64,000 bases of DNA from Tabrizicola aquatica. GTDB taxonomy: Bacteria > Pseudomonadota > Alphaproteobacteria > Rhodobacterales > Rhodobacteraceae. The stretch covers positions 186,001 to 250,000 of the forward strand of contig NZ_PJON01000001.1 of NCBI RefSeq assembly GCF_002900975.1, given 5' to 3'. The notes beneath the pieces were generated by a model. It did no database searches, was not told where the DNA came from, and worked only from the letters and a program-made list of their open reading frames with translations. The first letter of the stretch is position 1, and each line of letters starts with the position of its first letter. Positions 24,405 to 33,509 of the stretch are shown here, in pieces. Position numbers and translations under genes: made by a program.

Positions 24405-27319
24405 GCACGCGCCTCGCCAAGGGCGGCCGGTTGATCAACCGCACCGCGCCGGTCGAATTCTCGTTCAACGGCAAGCGTTTGAAGGGGTATCAGGGCGACA
24501 CCCTCGCCGCGGGCCTGCTGGCCAACGACCAGATGCTGGTCGGCCGCAGCTTCAAGTACCACCGCCCGCGCGGCATCGTCGCCTCGGGCCCCGAAGAGCC
24601 GAACGCACTGGTCAACCTTGGGGCAGGGGCCCGGCTGGAGCCGAACCAGCGCACCACCACGACGGAACTTTTCGACGGGCTGGAATGCACCTCGCAGAAC
24701 CACTGGCCGTCGCTGGAATTCGACGTGGGTGTGGTGAACAACTACGCCGCCCGGTTCATGCCTGCGGGCTTCTATTACAAGACCTTCATCCACCCGCGCC
24801 CGGCGTGGAAGCACCTGTTCGAACCCTTCATCCGCCGCGCGGCGGGTCTGGGCAAGGCGCCCACCGAAGGCGACGCCGACCGCTATGAGCAGGCTTATGC
24901 CTTCTGCGACGTCCTGGTGGTCGGGGCAGGGGTAGCCGGTCTGAAGGCCGCGAAAGCCGCCGCCGATGCAGGCCAGCGCGTCATTCTGCTGGAGCAGACC
25001 CCGACTCTGGGCGGTCGCGCCCCGGTCGACGACACCGAAGTGGACGGCCAGCCGGTTGACGCCTGGATCGCGGCCATCGAGGCCGACCTGATGGCCCGCG
25101 ACAATGTCTCCATCCGCACCCGCACCTGTGGCTTCGGCGTCTATGACCACGGCTATGTCCTGGCCGACGAGCGTGTCGCCGACCATACCCCCGGCGACGG
25201 CCGCCCGAAGCACCGCCTCTGGCGCATCCGCACGGGCAAGATCATCACCGCCACGGGCGCGATCGAACGCCCGCTCAGCTTCGCCGGAAACGACATCCCC
25301 GGCGTGATGCTGGCCTCGGCCGTCCGCGACTACGTCGTGAACTATGCCGTCTCGCCCGGTGACCGCACCGTGGTCGTCACCAACAACGACAGCGCGTACC
25401 AGACCGCCCTTGCGCTGAAGGCCGCGGGCCTTGACGTGCCCGCCATCCTCGACGCCCGCGAAACGGCTGACGGCCCGCTGCCCCAGGCGGCCCGTGCCGC
25501 TGGCATCCGCGTGTTGACCGGTAAGGGCATCGCCAAGGTCAAAGGGTCGACGCGCGTGACCGGCGTCGCGATCTGCGCTCAGGCCGGCGAAGGCGCGGTG
25601 CAGGAGGAAATCGCCTGCGAGGCCGTCGCCATGTCCGGCGGCTGGTCCCCCGTCGTCCACCTGTGGAGCCATTGCGGCGGCAAGCTGACCTGGGACGAGA
25701 CCCTTTCGGCCTTCATCCCCGACCCCAATCGCCCGCCATTGAACCACGACGGCTCGGCCATGGTTGAGGTCGTGGGCAGCGCGGCGGGGGACCTGACCCT
25801 CACCGGCGCGACCGTCACGATCCCGCCCGTCTGGGTCATGCCGCAGAGCGCCCCGATCCAGCTGCGCTCGAAGATGTGGCTCGACTACCAGAACGACGTG
25901 AAGGTCTCCGACGTGCAGCTCGCCAGCCGCGAGGGCTATGTCTCGGTCGAACACACCAAGCGCTACACCACGCTTGGCATGGCGACCGATCAGGGAAAGC
26001 TTAGCAACATCAACGGACTCGCCGTGCTTGCTGACAGTCTGGGTCAAGAGATCCCGCAGGTCGGCACCACCACGTTCCGGCCGCCCTACACGCCCGTTAC
26101 CATCGGCGCGCTGGCTGGCGAATCGCGGGGCGAGATCTTCCAGCCCCTCCGCCGCACCCCAATGCACGAGGCGCACGAAAAGGCGGGCGCCTACTTTGAA
26201 CCCGTCGGCCTCTGGCGCCGCCCTTACTGCTTCCCTCGCGCAGGCGAGACGCATGAGCAGGCCGTCCACCGTGAGGTGCTGAACACCCGCCAGAACCTCG
26301 GCCTCCTGGACGCCTCGACCCTCGGCAAGATCATCGTCAAGGGGCCGGATGCGGGCAAGTTCCTGGACATGCTCTACACCGGCGTCATGTCCACCCTGCC
26401 GATCGGCAAGTGCCGCTATGGCCTGATGTGCAACGAACAGGGGTTCCTGTCGGACGACGGCGTCGTTGCCCGGATCGACGAAGACACCTGGCTTTGCCAC
26501 ACCACCTCGGGTGGGGCCGACCGCATCCACGCCTGGATGGAGGACTGGCTGCAGTGCGAATGGTGGGACTGGAAGGTCTACACCGCCAACGTCACGGAAC
26601 AGTACGCGCAAGTGGCTGTCGTCGGCCCGAACGCGAGGAAACTCCTGCAAGTCCTTGGTGGCATGGATGTTTCAAAGGAGGCGCTGCCCTTCATGCAATG
26701 GGCGGACGGCACCCTTGCGGGCTTCCCGGTCCGGGTCTACCGGATCAGCTTCTCGGGTGAACTCAGCTACGAAATCGCCATCCCCGCCAGCCACGGCGCG
26801 GCCTTCTGGGAGGCTTGCACCCAGGCCGGAAAGGCCCTTGGCGCGATGCCCTACGGGACCGAGTGCCTGCACATCATGCGGGCCGAGAAGGGCTTTATCA
26901 TGATCGGGGACGAAACCGACGGGACCGTGATCCCGCAGGACCTTGGCCTTGACTGGGCGATCTCGAAGAAGAAAGCCGACTACCTTGGCAAGCGTGGCCA
27001 GGAACGCACTTTCCTGGCCAGCCCGGATCGCTGGAAACTGGTCGGGTTCGAGACGCTTGACGGATCGGTCGTGCCCGACGGCTCCTATATCATCGCCGAC
27101 GGTGTCAACGGCAACGGCCAGCGCAACGTGCAGGGCCGCGTCACCTCGACCTACTACTCTCCCACCCTGAAGCGCGGCATCGCAATGGGGCTGTTGCAGC
27201 ACGGTCCCAGCCGGATGGGCGAGGTGGTCGAGTTCAACACGGCCGCCGGCGGCACCGTGAAAGCGCGGGTGCGCGACACGGTGTTCTTCGACAAGGATGG
27301 GGAGAAGCAGAATGTCTGA
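24401..27319 (+). CDS. soxA: Sarcosine oxidase alpha subunit
   Basis: This is a 972-residue subunit. An N-terminal ferredoxin-like (2Fe-2S-type fold) segment covers about 20-100, with FSFNGKRLKGYQGDTLAAGLLAN. An NAD-binding domain at about 165-430 includes VLVVGAGVAGLKAAKAAADAG. A C-terminal GcvT-like folate domain spans about 600-965 (GLLDASTLGKIIVKGPDAGKFLD; YEIAIPASHG). It binds NAD+ and tetrahydrofolate and takes up the methyl carbon as methylene-THF. It is translationally coupled to soxD (ATGA), and its stop lies eight bases inside soxG. Full length for the family. Confidence 0.96.
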   Translation: MSTRLAKGGRLINRTAPVEFSFNGKRLKGYQGDTLAAGLLANDQMLVGRSFKYHRPRGIVASGPEEPNALVNLGAGARLEPNQRTTTTELFDGLECTSQNHWPSLEFDVGVVNNYAARFMPAGFYYKTFIHPRPAWKHLFEPFIRRAAGLGKAPTEGDADRYEQAYAFCDVLVVGAGVAGLKAAKAAADAGQRVILLEQTPTLGGRAPVDDTEVDGQPVDAWIAAIEADLMARDNVSIRTRTCGFGVYDHGYVLADERVADHTPGDGRPKHRLWRIRTGKIITATGAIERPLSFAGNDIPGVMLASAVRDYVVNYAVSPGDRTVVVTNNDSAYQTALALKAAGLDVPAILDARETADGPLPQAARAAGIRVLTGKGIAKVKGSTRVTGVAICAQAGEGAVQEEIACEAVAMSGGWSPVVHLWSHCGGKLTWDETLSAFIPDPNRPPLNHDGSAMVEVVGSAAGDLTLTGATVTIPPVWVMPQSAPIQLRSKMWLDYQNDVKVSDVQLASREGYVSVEHTKRYTTLGMATDQGKLSNINGLAVLADSLGQEIPQVGTTTFRPPYTPVTIGALAGESRGEIFQPLRRTPMHEAHEKAGAYFEPVGLWRRPYCFPRAGETHEQAVHREVLNTRQNLGLLDASTLGKIIVKGPDAGKFLDMLYTGVMSTLPIGKCRYGLMCNEQGFLSDDGVVARIDEDTWLCHTTSGGADRIHAWMEDWLQCEWWDWKVYTANVTEQYAQVAVVGPNARKLLQVLGGMDVSKEALPFMQWADGTLAGFPVRVYRISFSGELSYEIAIPASHGAAFWEACTQAGKALGAMPYGTECLHIMRAEKGFIMIGDETDGTVIPQDLGLDWAISKKKADYLGKRGQERTFLASPDRWKLVGFETLDGSVVPDGSYIIADGVNGNGQRNVQGRVTSTYYSPTLKRGIAMGLLQHGPSRMGEVVEFNTAAGGTVKARVRDTVFFDKDGEKQNV

Positions 27320-27860
27320 GCCAGTCAGCGCCCTTGGCGGCGCAAGCTTCCAGGGCTTCGCCACGATCCGTGAGATCGGTCCGGTCGGAATGATAACCTT
27401 GCGCGCCAAGGGTTTGAAGTCTCTGGAGAAAGCCGTGAAGGCGGTGACCGGAACCAAGCTTCCCGCGCAGCGGCGGATCGAGGTGAATGGCGACCGGGCC
27501 TGCGGCTGGATGAGTCCCGACGAATACCTGCTGGTCCTGCCCTATGGCGATGTCCAGCCCGCTTTAGCGTCGCTTGGCAAGTCCCTGGGGTCAGAGCATC
27601 ATCTTGCTGTCGACGTCTCGGACGCGCGGGCGGTGTTCCGCATCGAGGGCGAGAAGGCCGCGCAAGTGCTGCGCAAGCTGTCTCCGGTCGATTTCGACAC
27701 CCTCGCCCCCGGCGAGTTGCGCCGGACCCGTGCGGCCCAGGTGGCGGCGGCGCTATGGCAGCAGGACGGCGGGTTCACGGTGGTCTGCTTTCGCTCGGTC
27801 GCGGGCTATGTGATGGGCCTTCTGACCCATTCTGCGCAACCCGGAAGCGAACTCGACTGA
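27312..27860 (+). CDS. soxG: Sarcosine oxidase gamma subunit
   Basis: The 182-residue product matches SoxG: MITLRAKGLKSLEKAVKAVTG, ACGWMSPDEYLLVLPY, AVDVSDARAVFRIEGEKA and the ending VVCFRSVAGYVMGLLTHSA. The gamma subunit packs on SoxA and is a GcvT/YgfZ-like truncated fold. ATG 27312 overlaps soxA by eight bases. It closes the sox operon; 83 bases later a separate secreted protein gene begins. Confidence 0.93.
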   Translation: MSEPVSALGGASFQGFATIREIGPVGMITLRAKGLKSLEKAVKAVTGTKLPAQRRIEVNGDRACGWMSPDEYLLVLPYGDVQPALASLGKSLGSEHHLAVDVSDARAVFRIEGEKAAQVLRKLSPVDFDTLAPGELRRTRAAQVAAALWQQDGGFTVVCFRSVAGYVMGLLTHSAQPGSELD

Positions 27861-27942
27861 AACCGGCGCGCGAACCTGTAAACCAGACTTGACGGCCGCA
27901 GACGGACACCGCAGCGTGACGGCACATTCAACGAGGTGCTTC

Positions 27943-28353
27943 ATGTTCCGGTCCCGCCTGCTTACCGCCGCTTCCGCCCTGTTTCTGTCGGCCCTGCCGG
28001 CGCTGTCCCTGACGCTGGAGTGCAAGGTGCCCCAGTCGAACGCCGGGGGCGGCTATATCACCGAGCTTTACATCCTGCAGTACGACGAGGCCGCGGGTCA
28101 GGCGATCGTCTCGGACGGGCTGATCATGTACTACAACGACGAACAGCCGATGAAGGCCAAGGTATCCGAGGATACGGCGAAGAAGCTGGTTCTGACCTGG
28201 AACGTGCAGATGACCAACAGCACGGGGCAGATGACCAAGATGCAATTCCGCGCCTCCTACTTCAAAGCCGACAAAACGGTTACCATCCGGGCCGTGCCCG
28301 GTGGCGGCTATGCCAACGACTTTGAAGGTCGCGGGAAGTGCAAGTCGATTTGA
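27943..28353 (+). CDS. Secreted protein of unknown function
   Basis: This is a 136-residue protein. A signal peptide is clear (MFRSRLLTAASALFLSALPALS), so the mature form is about 114 residues, beginning LTLECKVPQSNAGGGY and ending FEGRGKCKSI. The two mature cysteines, one at each end, could form a disulfide closing a beta-rich domain. GAGGT precedes ATG 27943. No family recognised. It lies between soxG and sodB on the same strand; a weak hairpin at about 28379-28404 (GGCCTTG/CAAGGCC) follows. Confidence 0.72.
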   Translation: MFRSRLLTAASALFLSALPALSLTLECKVPQSNAGGGYITELYILQYDEAAGQAIVSDGLIMYYNDEQPMKAKVSEDTAKKLVLTWNVQMTNSTGQMTKMQFRASYFKADKTVTIRAVPGGGYANDFEGRGKCKSI

Positions 28354-28445
28354 GGGAACCCGCAAAAGCGTCCGCGCGGCCTTGACCTTCCGGTCGCAAG
28401 GCCACTTATTCGGGGTAACCATCCCTTAACGCGAGGAGCGATCCC

Positions 28446-29048
28446 ATGGCCTTCACCCTTCCCGACCTTCCCTATGCGCACGACGCGCTGGCCCCGCTTG
28501 GCATGTCGAAAGAGACGTTGGAGTATCACCACGACCTGCACCACAAGGCCTATGTCGACAACGGCAACAAGCTGATTGCCGGCACCGAGTGGGAGAACAA
28601 GTCCGTCGAAGAGATCATCAAGGGCACCTACCAGGCTGGCGCCGTGGCGCAGAACGGCATCTTCAACAATGCCTCGCAGCACTGGAACCACAACATGTTC
28701 TGGACCTGGATGGCCCCGGGCGAGAACAAGGGCATGCCCGGCGCGCTGGAAAAGGCGCTGACCGAAAGCTTCGGCTCGGTCCAGAAGTTCAAGGACGACT
28801 TCTCGGCCGCCGGTGCGGGCCAGTTCGGGTCGGGCTGGGCCTGGCTGGTCAAGGACAAGGACGGCAGCCTCAAGGTCACCAAGACCGAGAATGGCGTGAA
28901 CCCGCTGTGCTTTGGCCAGACCGCGCTGCTGGGCTGCGACGTGTGGGAGCATTCCTATTACATCGACTTCCGCAACAAGCGTCCGGCCTATCTGACCAAC
29001 TTCCTGGAAAAGCTGGTGAACTGGGAAGCGGTCTCTGCCGGTCTTTAA
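28446..29048 (+). CDS. sodB: Iron-type superoxide dismutase
   Basis: The 200-residue enzyme has the four metal ligands of Fe/Mn SODs: His28 in LEYHHDLHHKAYV, His in QHWNHNMFW, and Asp/His in CDVWEHSYYIDF. The Gln in NNASQHWNHN and GSGWAWLVK match the iron branch. It converts superoxide to peroxide in the cytoplasm. GCGAGGAGCG precedes the ATG. The 3-prime end has a textbook intrinsic terminator (29065-29097), so it is probably a one-gene transcript. Confidence 0.94.
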   Translation: MAFTLPDLPYAHDALAPLGMSKETLEYHHDLHHKAYVDNGNKLIAGTEWENKSVEEIIKGTYQAGAVAQNGIFNNASQHWNHNMFWTWMAPGENKGMPGALEKALTESFGSVQKFKDDFSAAGAGQFGSGWAWLVKDKDGSLKVTKTENGVNPLCFGQTALLGCDVWEHSYYIDFRNKRPAYLTNFLEKLVNWEAVSAGL

Positions 29049-29064
29049 GGCAAGCGTCAGACCC

Positions 29065-29097
29065 AAAGGGCCCGTGGAGCGATCCACGGGCCTTTTT
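29065..29097 (+). terminator. Intrinsic terminator of sodB
   Basis: The arms GGCCCGTGGA (29069-29078) and TCCACGGGCC (29083-29092) pair perfectly around a GCGA tetraloop, preceded by AAA and followed by TTTTT. The hairpin lies 17 bases after the sodB stop. The A-run on the other side also lets it stop the convergent LOG-family gene. Confidence 0.92.
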
Positions 29098-29117
29098 CAT
29101 TGGGCCCCGGATCAGGG

Positions 29118-29672
29118 CTAGCCGGGCAGGGCACCGGCAAGGGCGGCGTTCAGCGCGGGGACATCCGACACGGTCTGGAACAGGTCGCGCAGCGTCGGGG
29201 CGGCGAAGCCTTCGGCGATGACATGGTCCAGAAGGCGCAGCAGCGGCTGCCAGTAGCCCTGAACATCCAGCAGCAGGATCGGCTTGCCGTGCAGCCCGAT
29301 CTGCGCCCAGGTCAGCACCTCGAAGAATTCGTCCAGCGACCCGGCGCCCCCCGGCAGCACCACAACGGCGTCCGAGTTCATGAACATGACCTTCTTGCGC
29401 TCGTGCATGTCCTCGGTGACGATGGTCTGGGTCATGTCGCGCGGGGCGCGCTCGCGGCCCAGAAGATGCACCGGGATCACCCCAAGCATGGCCGCCCCAT
29501 CGGCCTGGGCCGCAGCAGCGACCTCGCCCATGATGCCGATATCCCCTGCGCCATAGACCAGACGCCAGCCGTTCCGGGCGATCATCGCCCCGGTCTGACG
29601 CGCCGCCTCGACATAGGCCGGGCGCGCGCCGGGACGCGAGCCACAGAAGACGCAGATCGAGGGCTTGGTCAT
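29118..29672 (-). CDS. LOG-family (TIGR00730) Rossmann-fold nucleotide phosphoribohydrolase
   Basis: The 184-residue protein has the LOG fold: SICVFCGSRPG at the start, LVYGAGDIGIMGEVA, MHERKKVMFMNSDA (conserved Arg/Lys) and PGGAGSLDEFFE, a Ser variant of PGGxGTxxE. LOG enzymes release free cytokinin or AMP-derived base from nucleoside 5-prime-monophosphates; in most bacteria the role is nucleotide salvage. It converges with sodB and is single. The Ser for Thr change is conservative. Confidence 0.88.
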   Translation of the reverse strand: MTKPSICVFCGSRPGARPAYVEAARQTGAMIARNGWRLVYGAGDIGIMGEVAAAAQADGAAMLGVIPVHLLGRERAPRDMTQTIVTEDMHERKKVMFMNSDAVVVLPGGAGSLDEFFEVLTWAQIGLHGKPILLLDVQGYWQPLLRLLDHVIAEGFAAPTLRDLFQTVSDVPALNAALAGALPG

Positions 29673-29750
29673 GTCCGGGCCTGAAAACGGTTGCGCTGTG
29701 GTCAGATATAGAGATTCCTGAGTTCAAGGAAAGACGCCGGGGGGAAGTGG

Positions 29751-31139
29751 ATGTCGGCATGGCAAAGGATGTCACCGGGAAGCAGGGCGCTGGTCCTGGG
29801 TGGGGCCGGTCTGCTTCTGGCTGGGACGGCCTATCTGGGCTGGCAAGTCTTGCGCCCTGTGCCCGAAGCCGCCGCCCCGGTAGAAGTCGCGGCCGAAGCG
29901 ACGAGCGAAGCGCCCGCGCCGGCACCTTCCGCTGATCCGACGCCCGCACCGGCCCTGGCCCTGCCCAAGATCGATGTCTGGCGCGTCGCCCCGGATGGGG
30001 GCGCGGTCGTTTCGGGTCTGGCGGCCGCCGGGGCGCGGGTCGAGGTGCTGGTTGACGGATTGTCCGTCGCCGCGGGCGAGGCGGCGGCCTCGGGCGAATT
30101 CGCGCTGGTGTTCACGCTGCCGCCCAATCCGCAGCCCAGCCTGCTTTGGGTCTCGATGACCCCGGCCGGGGGTGAGACCGTAGCGTCGGCCGAGATGGTC
30201 GCGCTGGGGCCGATCACTGGCCCCGAGGCCCCGGCCGAACCGGCCGCTGCCCAATTGCCCGAGCTTGCCGCGGACGAGCCCGTCGCCCCGCAGCCGGATG
30301 CCGCGCCCGAGGCGCCGCCCGCGTTGCTGCTGTCGGATGCCGGGGCCGTGGTGCTGCAGGAACCCGACGCGCCAAGCGTGGCGCGGGACAATGTGATGAT
30401 CGACACGATCACCTACACGCCGGCCGGCGGCGTGCAGGTTGGCGGACGTGCCGGAGCGGGGACGGCCCTGCGCATCTATCTGGACAACCAGCTGAAGGCC
30501 GAGCTTTCCGCGCCCGCCTCGGGGCTTTGGCTGACCGACCTGCCCGACACCGCGCCGGGGATCTATACCCTGCGCGTGGATCAGCTGGATGCCGAGGGCA
30601 AGGTCGTCTCGCGGTTCGAGACCCCCTTCAAGCGCGAGACGCTGGAGGCCCTGGCCGCAGTGACCACAGCGCCCGAAGCCCCGGCCGCCCAGGATACCCC
30701 CGACGTGCCGCCCGAGGCCCCGGTGACGGCCGAAGCGACGCCCGAAGCGGCGACGACCGCCCCCGCCGCCGAGGCGCCCGTCGCCGCCGCGCCCGCCGCT
30801 GACGCTGTCCCCGACGCGACGCCCGACACGGCCCCCGACACGGCCATCACAGAAGCGCCGGCACCCGAGGCGGTCCCGGAAGCCGTCGCGGAAGCAGCAC
30901 CCGCCGCCCCCGTCCAACCGGCCGACGCCGCCCCTGCCGCTACCGCACCAGCCGCTGCCGGCTTTGTCACCGTGACGGTGCAGCCCGGCTTCACCCTCTG
31001 GGGCATTGCGCAGGAACGCTATGGCGACGGGGTGATGTATGTGCAGGTGTTTGAAGCCAACCGCGACAAGATCAGGGACCCGAACCTGATCTATCCCGGT
31101 CAGGTCTTCTCGGTCCCGGGCGAGGCGACTTCGCCCTGA
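29751..31139 (+). CDS. Membrane-anchored LysM protein with long Ala/Pro-rich linker
   Basis: The 462-residue protein has one span near residues 14-32 ([18 protein letters not shown]), then low-complexity Pro/Ala/Glu sequence with two small beta-domain segments (about 75-150 and 215-300). A LysM domain sits at the very end (about 408-458: [19 protein letters not shown], then [17 protein letters not shown]). LysM binds peptidoglycan, so the protein probably spans from inner membrane to the wall. Its 3-prime end overlaps the convergent arsR gene by 40 bases. Composition makes the middle hard to assign, and partner proteins are unknown. Confidence 0.82.
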   Translation: MSAWQRMSPGSRALVLGGAGLLLAGTAYLGWQVLRPVPEAAAPVEVAAEATSEAPAPAPSADPTPAPALALPKIDVWRVAPDGGAVVSGLAAAGARVEVLVDGLSVAAGEAAASGEFALVFTLPPNPQPSLLWVSMTPAGGETVASAEMVALGPITGPEAPAEPAAAQLPELAADEPVAPQPDAAPEAPPALLLSDAGAVVLQEPDAPSVARDNVMIDTITYTPAGGVQVGGRAGAGTALRIYLDNQLKAELSAPASGLWLTDLPDTAPGIYTLRVDQLDAEGKVVSRFETPFKRETLEALAAVTTAPEAPAAQDTPDVPPEAPVTAEATPEAATTAPAAEAPVAAAPAADAVPDATPDTAPDTAITEAPAPEAVPEAVAEAAPAAPVQPADAAPAATAPAAAGFVTVTVQPGFTLWGIAQERYGDGVMYVQVFEANRDKIRDPNLIYPGQVFSVPGEATSP

Positions 31140-31456
31140 CGGTGGCTGCAGGCGGCCAGCACTTCGGGATGATCGCAGCAGCAGTCGTTCAGAAGATACG
31201 AGATCGTCCGTCCCAGCCCGGTGGTATCGACGCTGTAGATGACATTGCGCGCGGCGCGGCGGGACCGGATCAACCCGGCCTGCTCCAGCGCGGCAAGGTG
31301 GAACGACAGCCGTGGCGCGGCCAGACCCAGGGCCTGCGCGATCTCGCCCGCGGGCAGGCCGGTCTCGCCCAGCGGGACGAGCAGCCGGATCAGGTCCAGC
31401 CGCGTCTCGTGCGCCAGGGCGGAGAGGGTGGCCGCGAGGGCTTTACTTCGGTCCAT
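31100..31456 (-). CDS. ArsR-family metal/metalloid-sensing repressor
   Basis: This is a 118-residue winged-helix repressor. The recognition helix region is [20 protein letters not shown], followed by the wing [13 protein letters not shown]. The C-terminus has [20 protein letters not shown], with Cys92-94, Cys103 and nearby His. Three-cysteine C-terminal sites of this kind sense As(III) or other thiophilic metals in AfArsR-like proteins. It is divergent from an Atm1-type exporter, with an inverted repeat in the gap, so it likely represses both genes. The last 40 bases run through the LysM gene end. Confidence 0.88.
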   Translation of the reverse strand: MDRSKALAATLSALAHETRLDLIRLLVPLGETGLPAGEIAQALGLAAPRLSFHLAALEQAGLIRSRRAARNVIYSVDTTGLGRTISYLLNDCCCDHPEVLAACSHRQGEVASPGTEKT

Positions 31457-31458
31457 GG

Positions 31459-31483
31459 TTCAACTATTCAAGAACGGTTGAAA
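31459..31483. promoter_or_regulatory. ArsR-type operator TTCAAC - N13 - GTTGAA
   Basis: The arms TTCAAC (31459-31464) and GTTGAA (31478-31483) are perfect inverted repeats, and a TTCAAG sits in the centre. It starts three bases from the arsR start codon and ends 53 bases before the exporter start. ArsR/SmtB repressors bind ATTCAA/TTGAAT-like repeats, so this fits control of both divergent genes. Confidence 0.7.
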
Positions 31484-31536
31484 TGACCATAACCGAACCG
31501 GGCCGTCCCCGCAATGGCCGGGCAGGAAAGACGAAC

Positions 31537-33387
31537 ATGCGCCGCATCACCGCCAAAGCCACCTCTGCCGACCAGGGCAGCGCCTCTGTTTCCGGGTGGC
31601 ACACCCTGCGCCGGGTCGCCCCCTATCTTTGGCCCGAAGGCCAGGCCTGGGTGAAGCGCCGCGTGATCGGGGCCCTGATCTTCCTGGTAATGGCCAAGCT
31701 GGTCTCGGTCTCTACCCCCTGGGTCTACAAGCTGGCGGTGGACAGCCTGGCGGGCGAGGGGCCGGACACCGGCATGATCCTGGGCCTGGGCGCCGTGGGC
31801 CTGGTCGTGGCCTATGGCCTGGCACGCCTTGGCGCCATCGTCTTTGGCGAATTGCGCGATGCGGTCTTTGTCCGCGTCGGCCAGCGCGCGATCCGGCGGC
31901 TGGCGATCGAGACCTTCACCCACATCCACCGGCTGTCCCTGCGCTATCACATCACCCGCAAGACCGGGGGACTTAGCCGCATCATCGAGCGCGGGGTGAA
32001 GGGCGTCGACTTCCTGCTGCGCTTCATGCTGCTGTCCATCGGGCCGCTGATCCTGGAACTGACCATGGTCGCGACGATCTTCGCCCTGGTCTTTGGCTGG
32101 CAGTATGCCGCCGTCGTGGTCATCACCATCGGGCTTTACGTCTGGTTCACCTTCAAGGTCACCGAATGGCGCGTGAAGCTGCGGCGCGAGATGAACGACC
32201 AGGATACCGACGCCAACCAGAAGGCGATCGACAGCCTGCTAAATTTCGAAACCGTCAAGTATTTCAACGCCGAACTGCGTGAGGCCGACCGCTATGACGG
32301 CGCGATGCGGCAGTATGAAACGGCGGCAGTCAAGACCGGTCTGTCGCTCTCGTTCCTGAACGTGGGCCAGGCGGCGCTGATCACCACCGGCCTTGTCATC
32401 GTCATGGCGATGAGCGCGCTTGGCGTCCGGGCCGGCACCCTGACCGTGGGCGATTTCGTCATGGTCAACGCCTACATGATCCAGATCACCATGCCCCTCA
32501 ACTTCCTTGGCACCGTCTACCGCGAGATCCGGCAGGCGCTGGTCGACATGGGCGAGATGTTCGGCCTTCTGGGCCAGCCGGCCGAAGTGACCGACGCCCC
32601 CGACGCCCGCCCGCTGGACGTGCGCGGCGGCGAGATCACCTTCACCGACGTCCATTTCCGCTATGAGGCCGAGCGCGAGATCCTGAAAGGCATCAGCTTC
32701 CGCGTCGCCCCGGGTGAACGGGTGGCGCTGGTCGGCACCTCTGGCTCGGGCAAGTCGACCATCGGGCGGCTTTTGTTCCGCTTCTATGACATCCAGGACG
32801 GCGCGATCCGCATCGACGGGCAGGACATCCGCCAGGTGACGCAGGACAGCCTGCACCAGGCCATCGGCGTCGTGCCGCAGGATACGGTCCTGTTCAACGA
32901 CACGATCCTGTACAACATCGCCTACGGCCGGGCCGGCGCCAGCCGCGAGGACATCGAGGCGGCGGCGAAGGCCGCGAAGATCCACGACTTTGTCCAGCGC
33001 CTGCCGCAGGGCTATGACACGGTGGTGGGCGAGCGCGGGCTGAAACTCTCGGGCGGCGAAAAGCAGCGCGTGGGTATTGCCCGGACCCTGCTGAAGAACC
33101 CGCTGATCCTGATTCTGGACGAGGCGACCAGCGCGCTGGACACCCAGACCGAACGCTCGATCCAGGAAAGCTTGCGCGAGATGGGCGAGGGGCGCAGCGT
33201 GATCACCATCGCGCACCGCCTGTCGACCATCGCGGACGCTGACCAGATCATCGTGCTGGAGGATGGCCGCATTCTGGAACAGGGCCGCCATGAAGAGCTG
33301 CTGTCCCGCCGCGGCCGCTATGCCCAGATGTGGGAACGCCAGTCGGCCGAGGAAGAGGCAGAACCCGCCGCGGGCGAAGCCGCCTGA
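31537..33387 (+). CDS. ABC exporter, Atm1/HMT1-type (fused permease-ATPase)
   Basis: The 616-residue half-transporter has six spans (about 55-330) followed by an ATPase. Walker A is GTSGSGKST, the signature is LSGGEKQRVGIARTLL, Walker B is LILDEATSALD and the H-loop is IAHRLSTI. The family-specific stretch KAIDSLLNFETVKYFNAE lies in the permease. Bacterial Atm1 proteins export glutathione adducts of heavy metals, and mitochondrial ones serve Fe-S assembly. The divergent ArsR repressor favours a metal-detoxification role here. AGGAAAG before ATG 31537 sets the start; an earlier ATG at 31483 would sit inside the operator. Confidence 0.88.
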   Translation: MRRITAKATSADQGSASVSGWHTLRRVAPYLWPEGQAWVKRRVIGALIFLVMAKLVSVSTPWVYKLAVDSLAGEGPDTGMILGLGAVGLVVAYGLARLGAIVFGELRDAVFVRVGQRAIRRLAIETFTHIHRLSLRYHITRKTGGLSRIIERGVKGVDFLLRFMLLSIGPLILELTMVATIFALVFGWQYAAVVVITIGLYVWFTFKVTEWRVKLRREMNDQDTDANQKAIDSLLNFETVKYFNAELREADRYDGAMRQYETAAVKTGLSLSFLNVGQAALITTGLVIVMAMSALGVRAGTLTVGDFVMVNAYMIQITMPLNFLGTVYREIRQALVDMGEMFGLLGQPAEVTDAPDARPLDVRGGEITFTDVHFRYEAEREILKGISFRVAPGERVALVGTSGSGKSTIGRLLFRFYDIQDGAIRIDGQDIRQVTQDSLHQAIGVVPQDTVLFNDTILYNIAYGRAGASREDIEAAAKAAKIHDFVQRLPQGYDTVVGERGLKLSGGEKQRVGIARTLLKNPLILILDEATSALDTQTERSIQESLREMGEGRSVITIAHRLSTIADADQIIVLEDGRILEQGRHEELLSRRGRYAQMWERQSAEEEAEPAAGEAA

Positions 33388-33509
33388 TCGCGGCCCCGTG
33401 ACACGATGCCGTGACACGACGCCGTGACTGGGCGCCGGATGACGGGGTTTTTCCTTTGACCATCCGGTCAGGCTTGCTCATGCTCCGCCCAAGTTGAAGG
33501 GGGCGGCCG

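Noticed and set aside
24395-26650. Long open minus-strand frame of about 750 codons opposite soxA
   Set aside because: It lies entirely inside the well-supported soxA gene. Its composition (His/Arg/Gly-rich) is typical of an antisense shadow in GC-rich DNA, and no family motif is present.
31100-31139. Overlap of the LysM gene and arsR as a sign of mis-annotation
   Set aside because: Both proteins keep expected family motifs up to their ends, so a 40-base tail-to-tail overlap is accepted as real.
33396-33426. Tandem CCGTGACACGATG / CCGTGACACGACG repeat after the ABC exporter
   Set aside because: Only two and a half copies of 13 bases, with no symmetry or partner elsewhere. Probably local slippage in spacer DNA.
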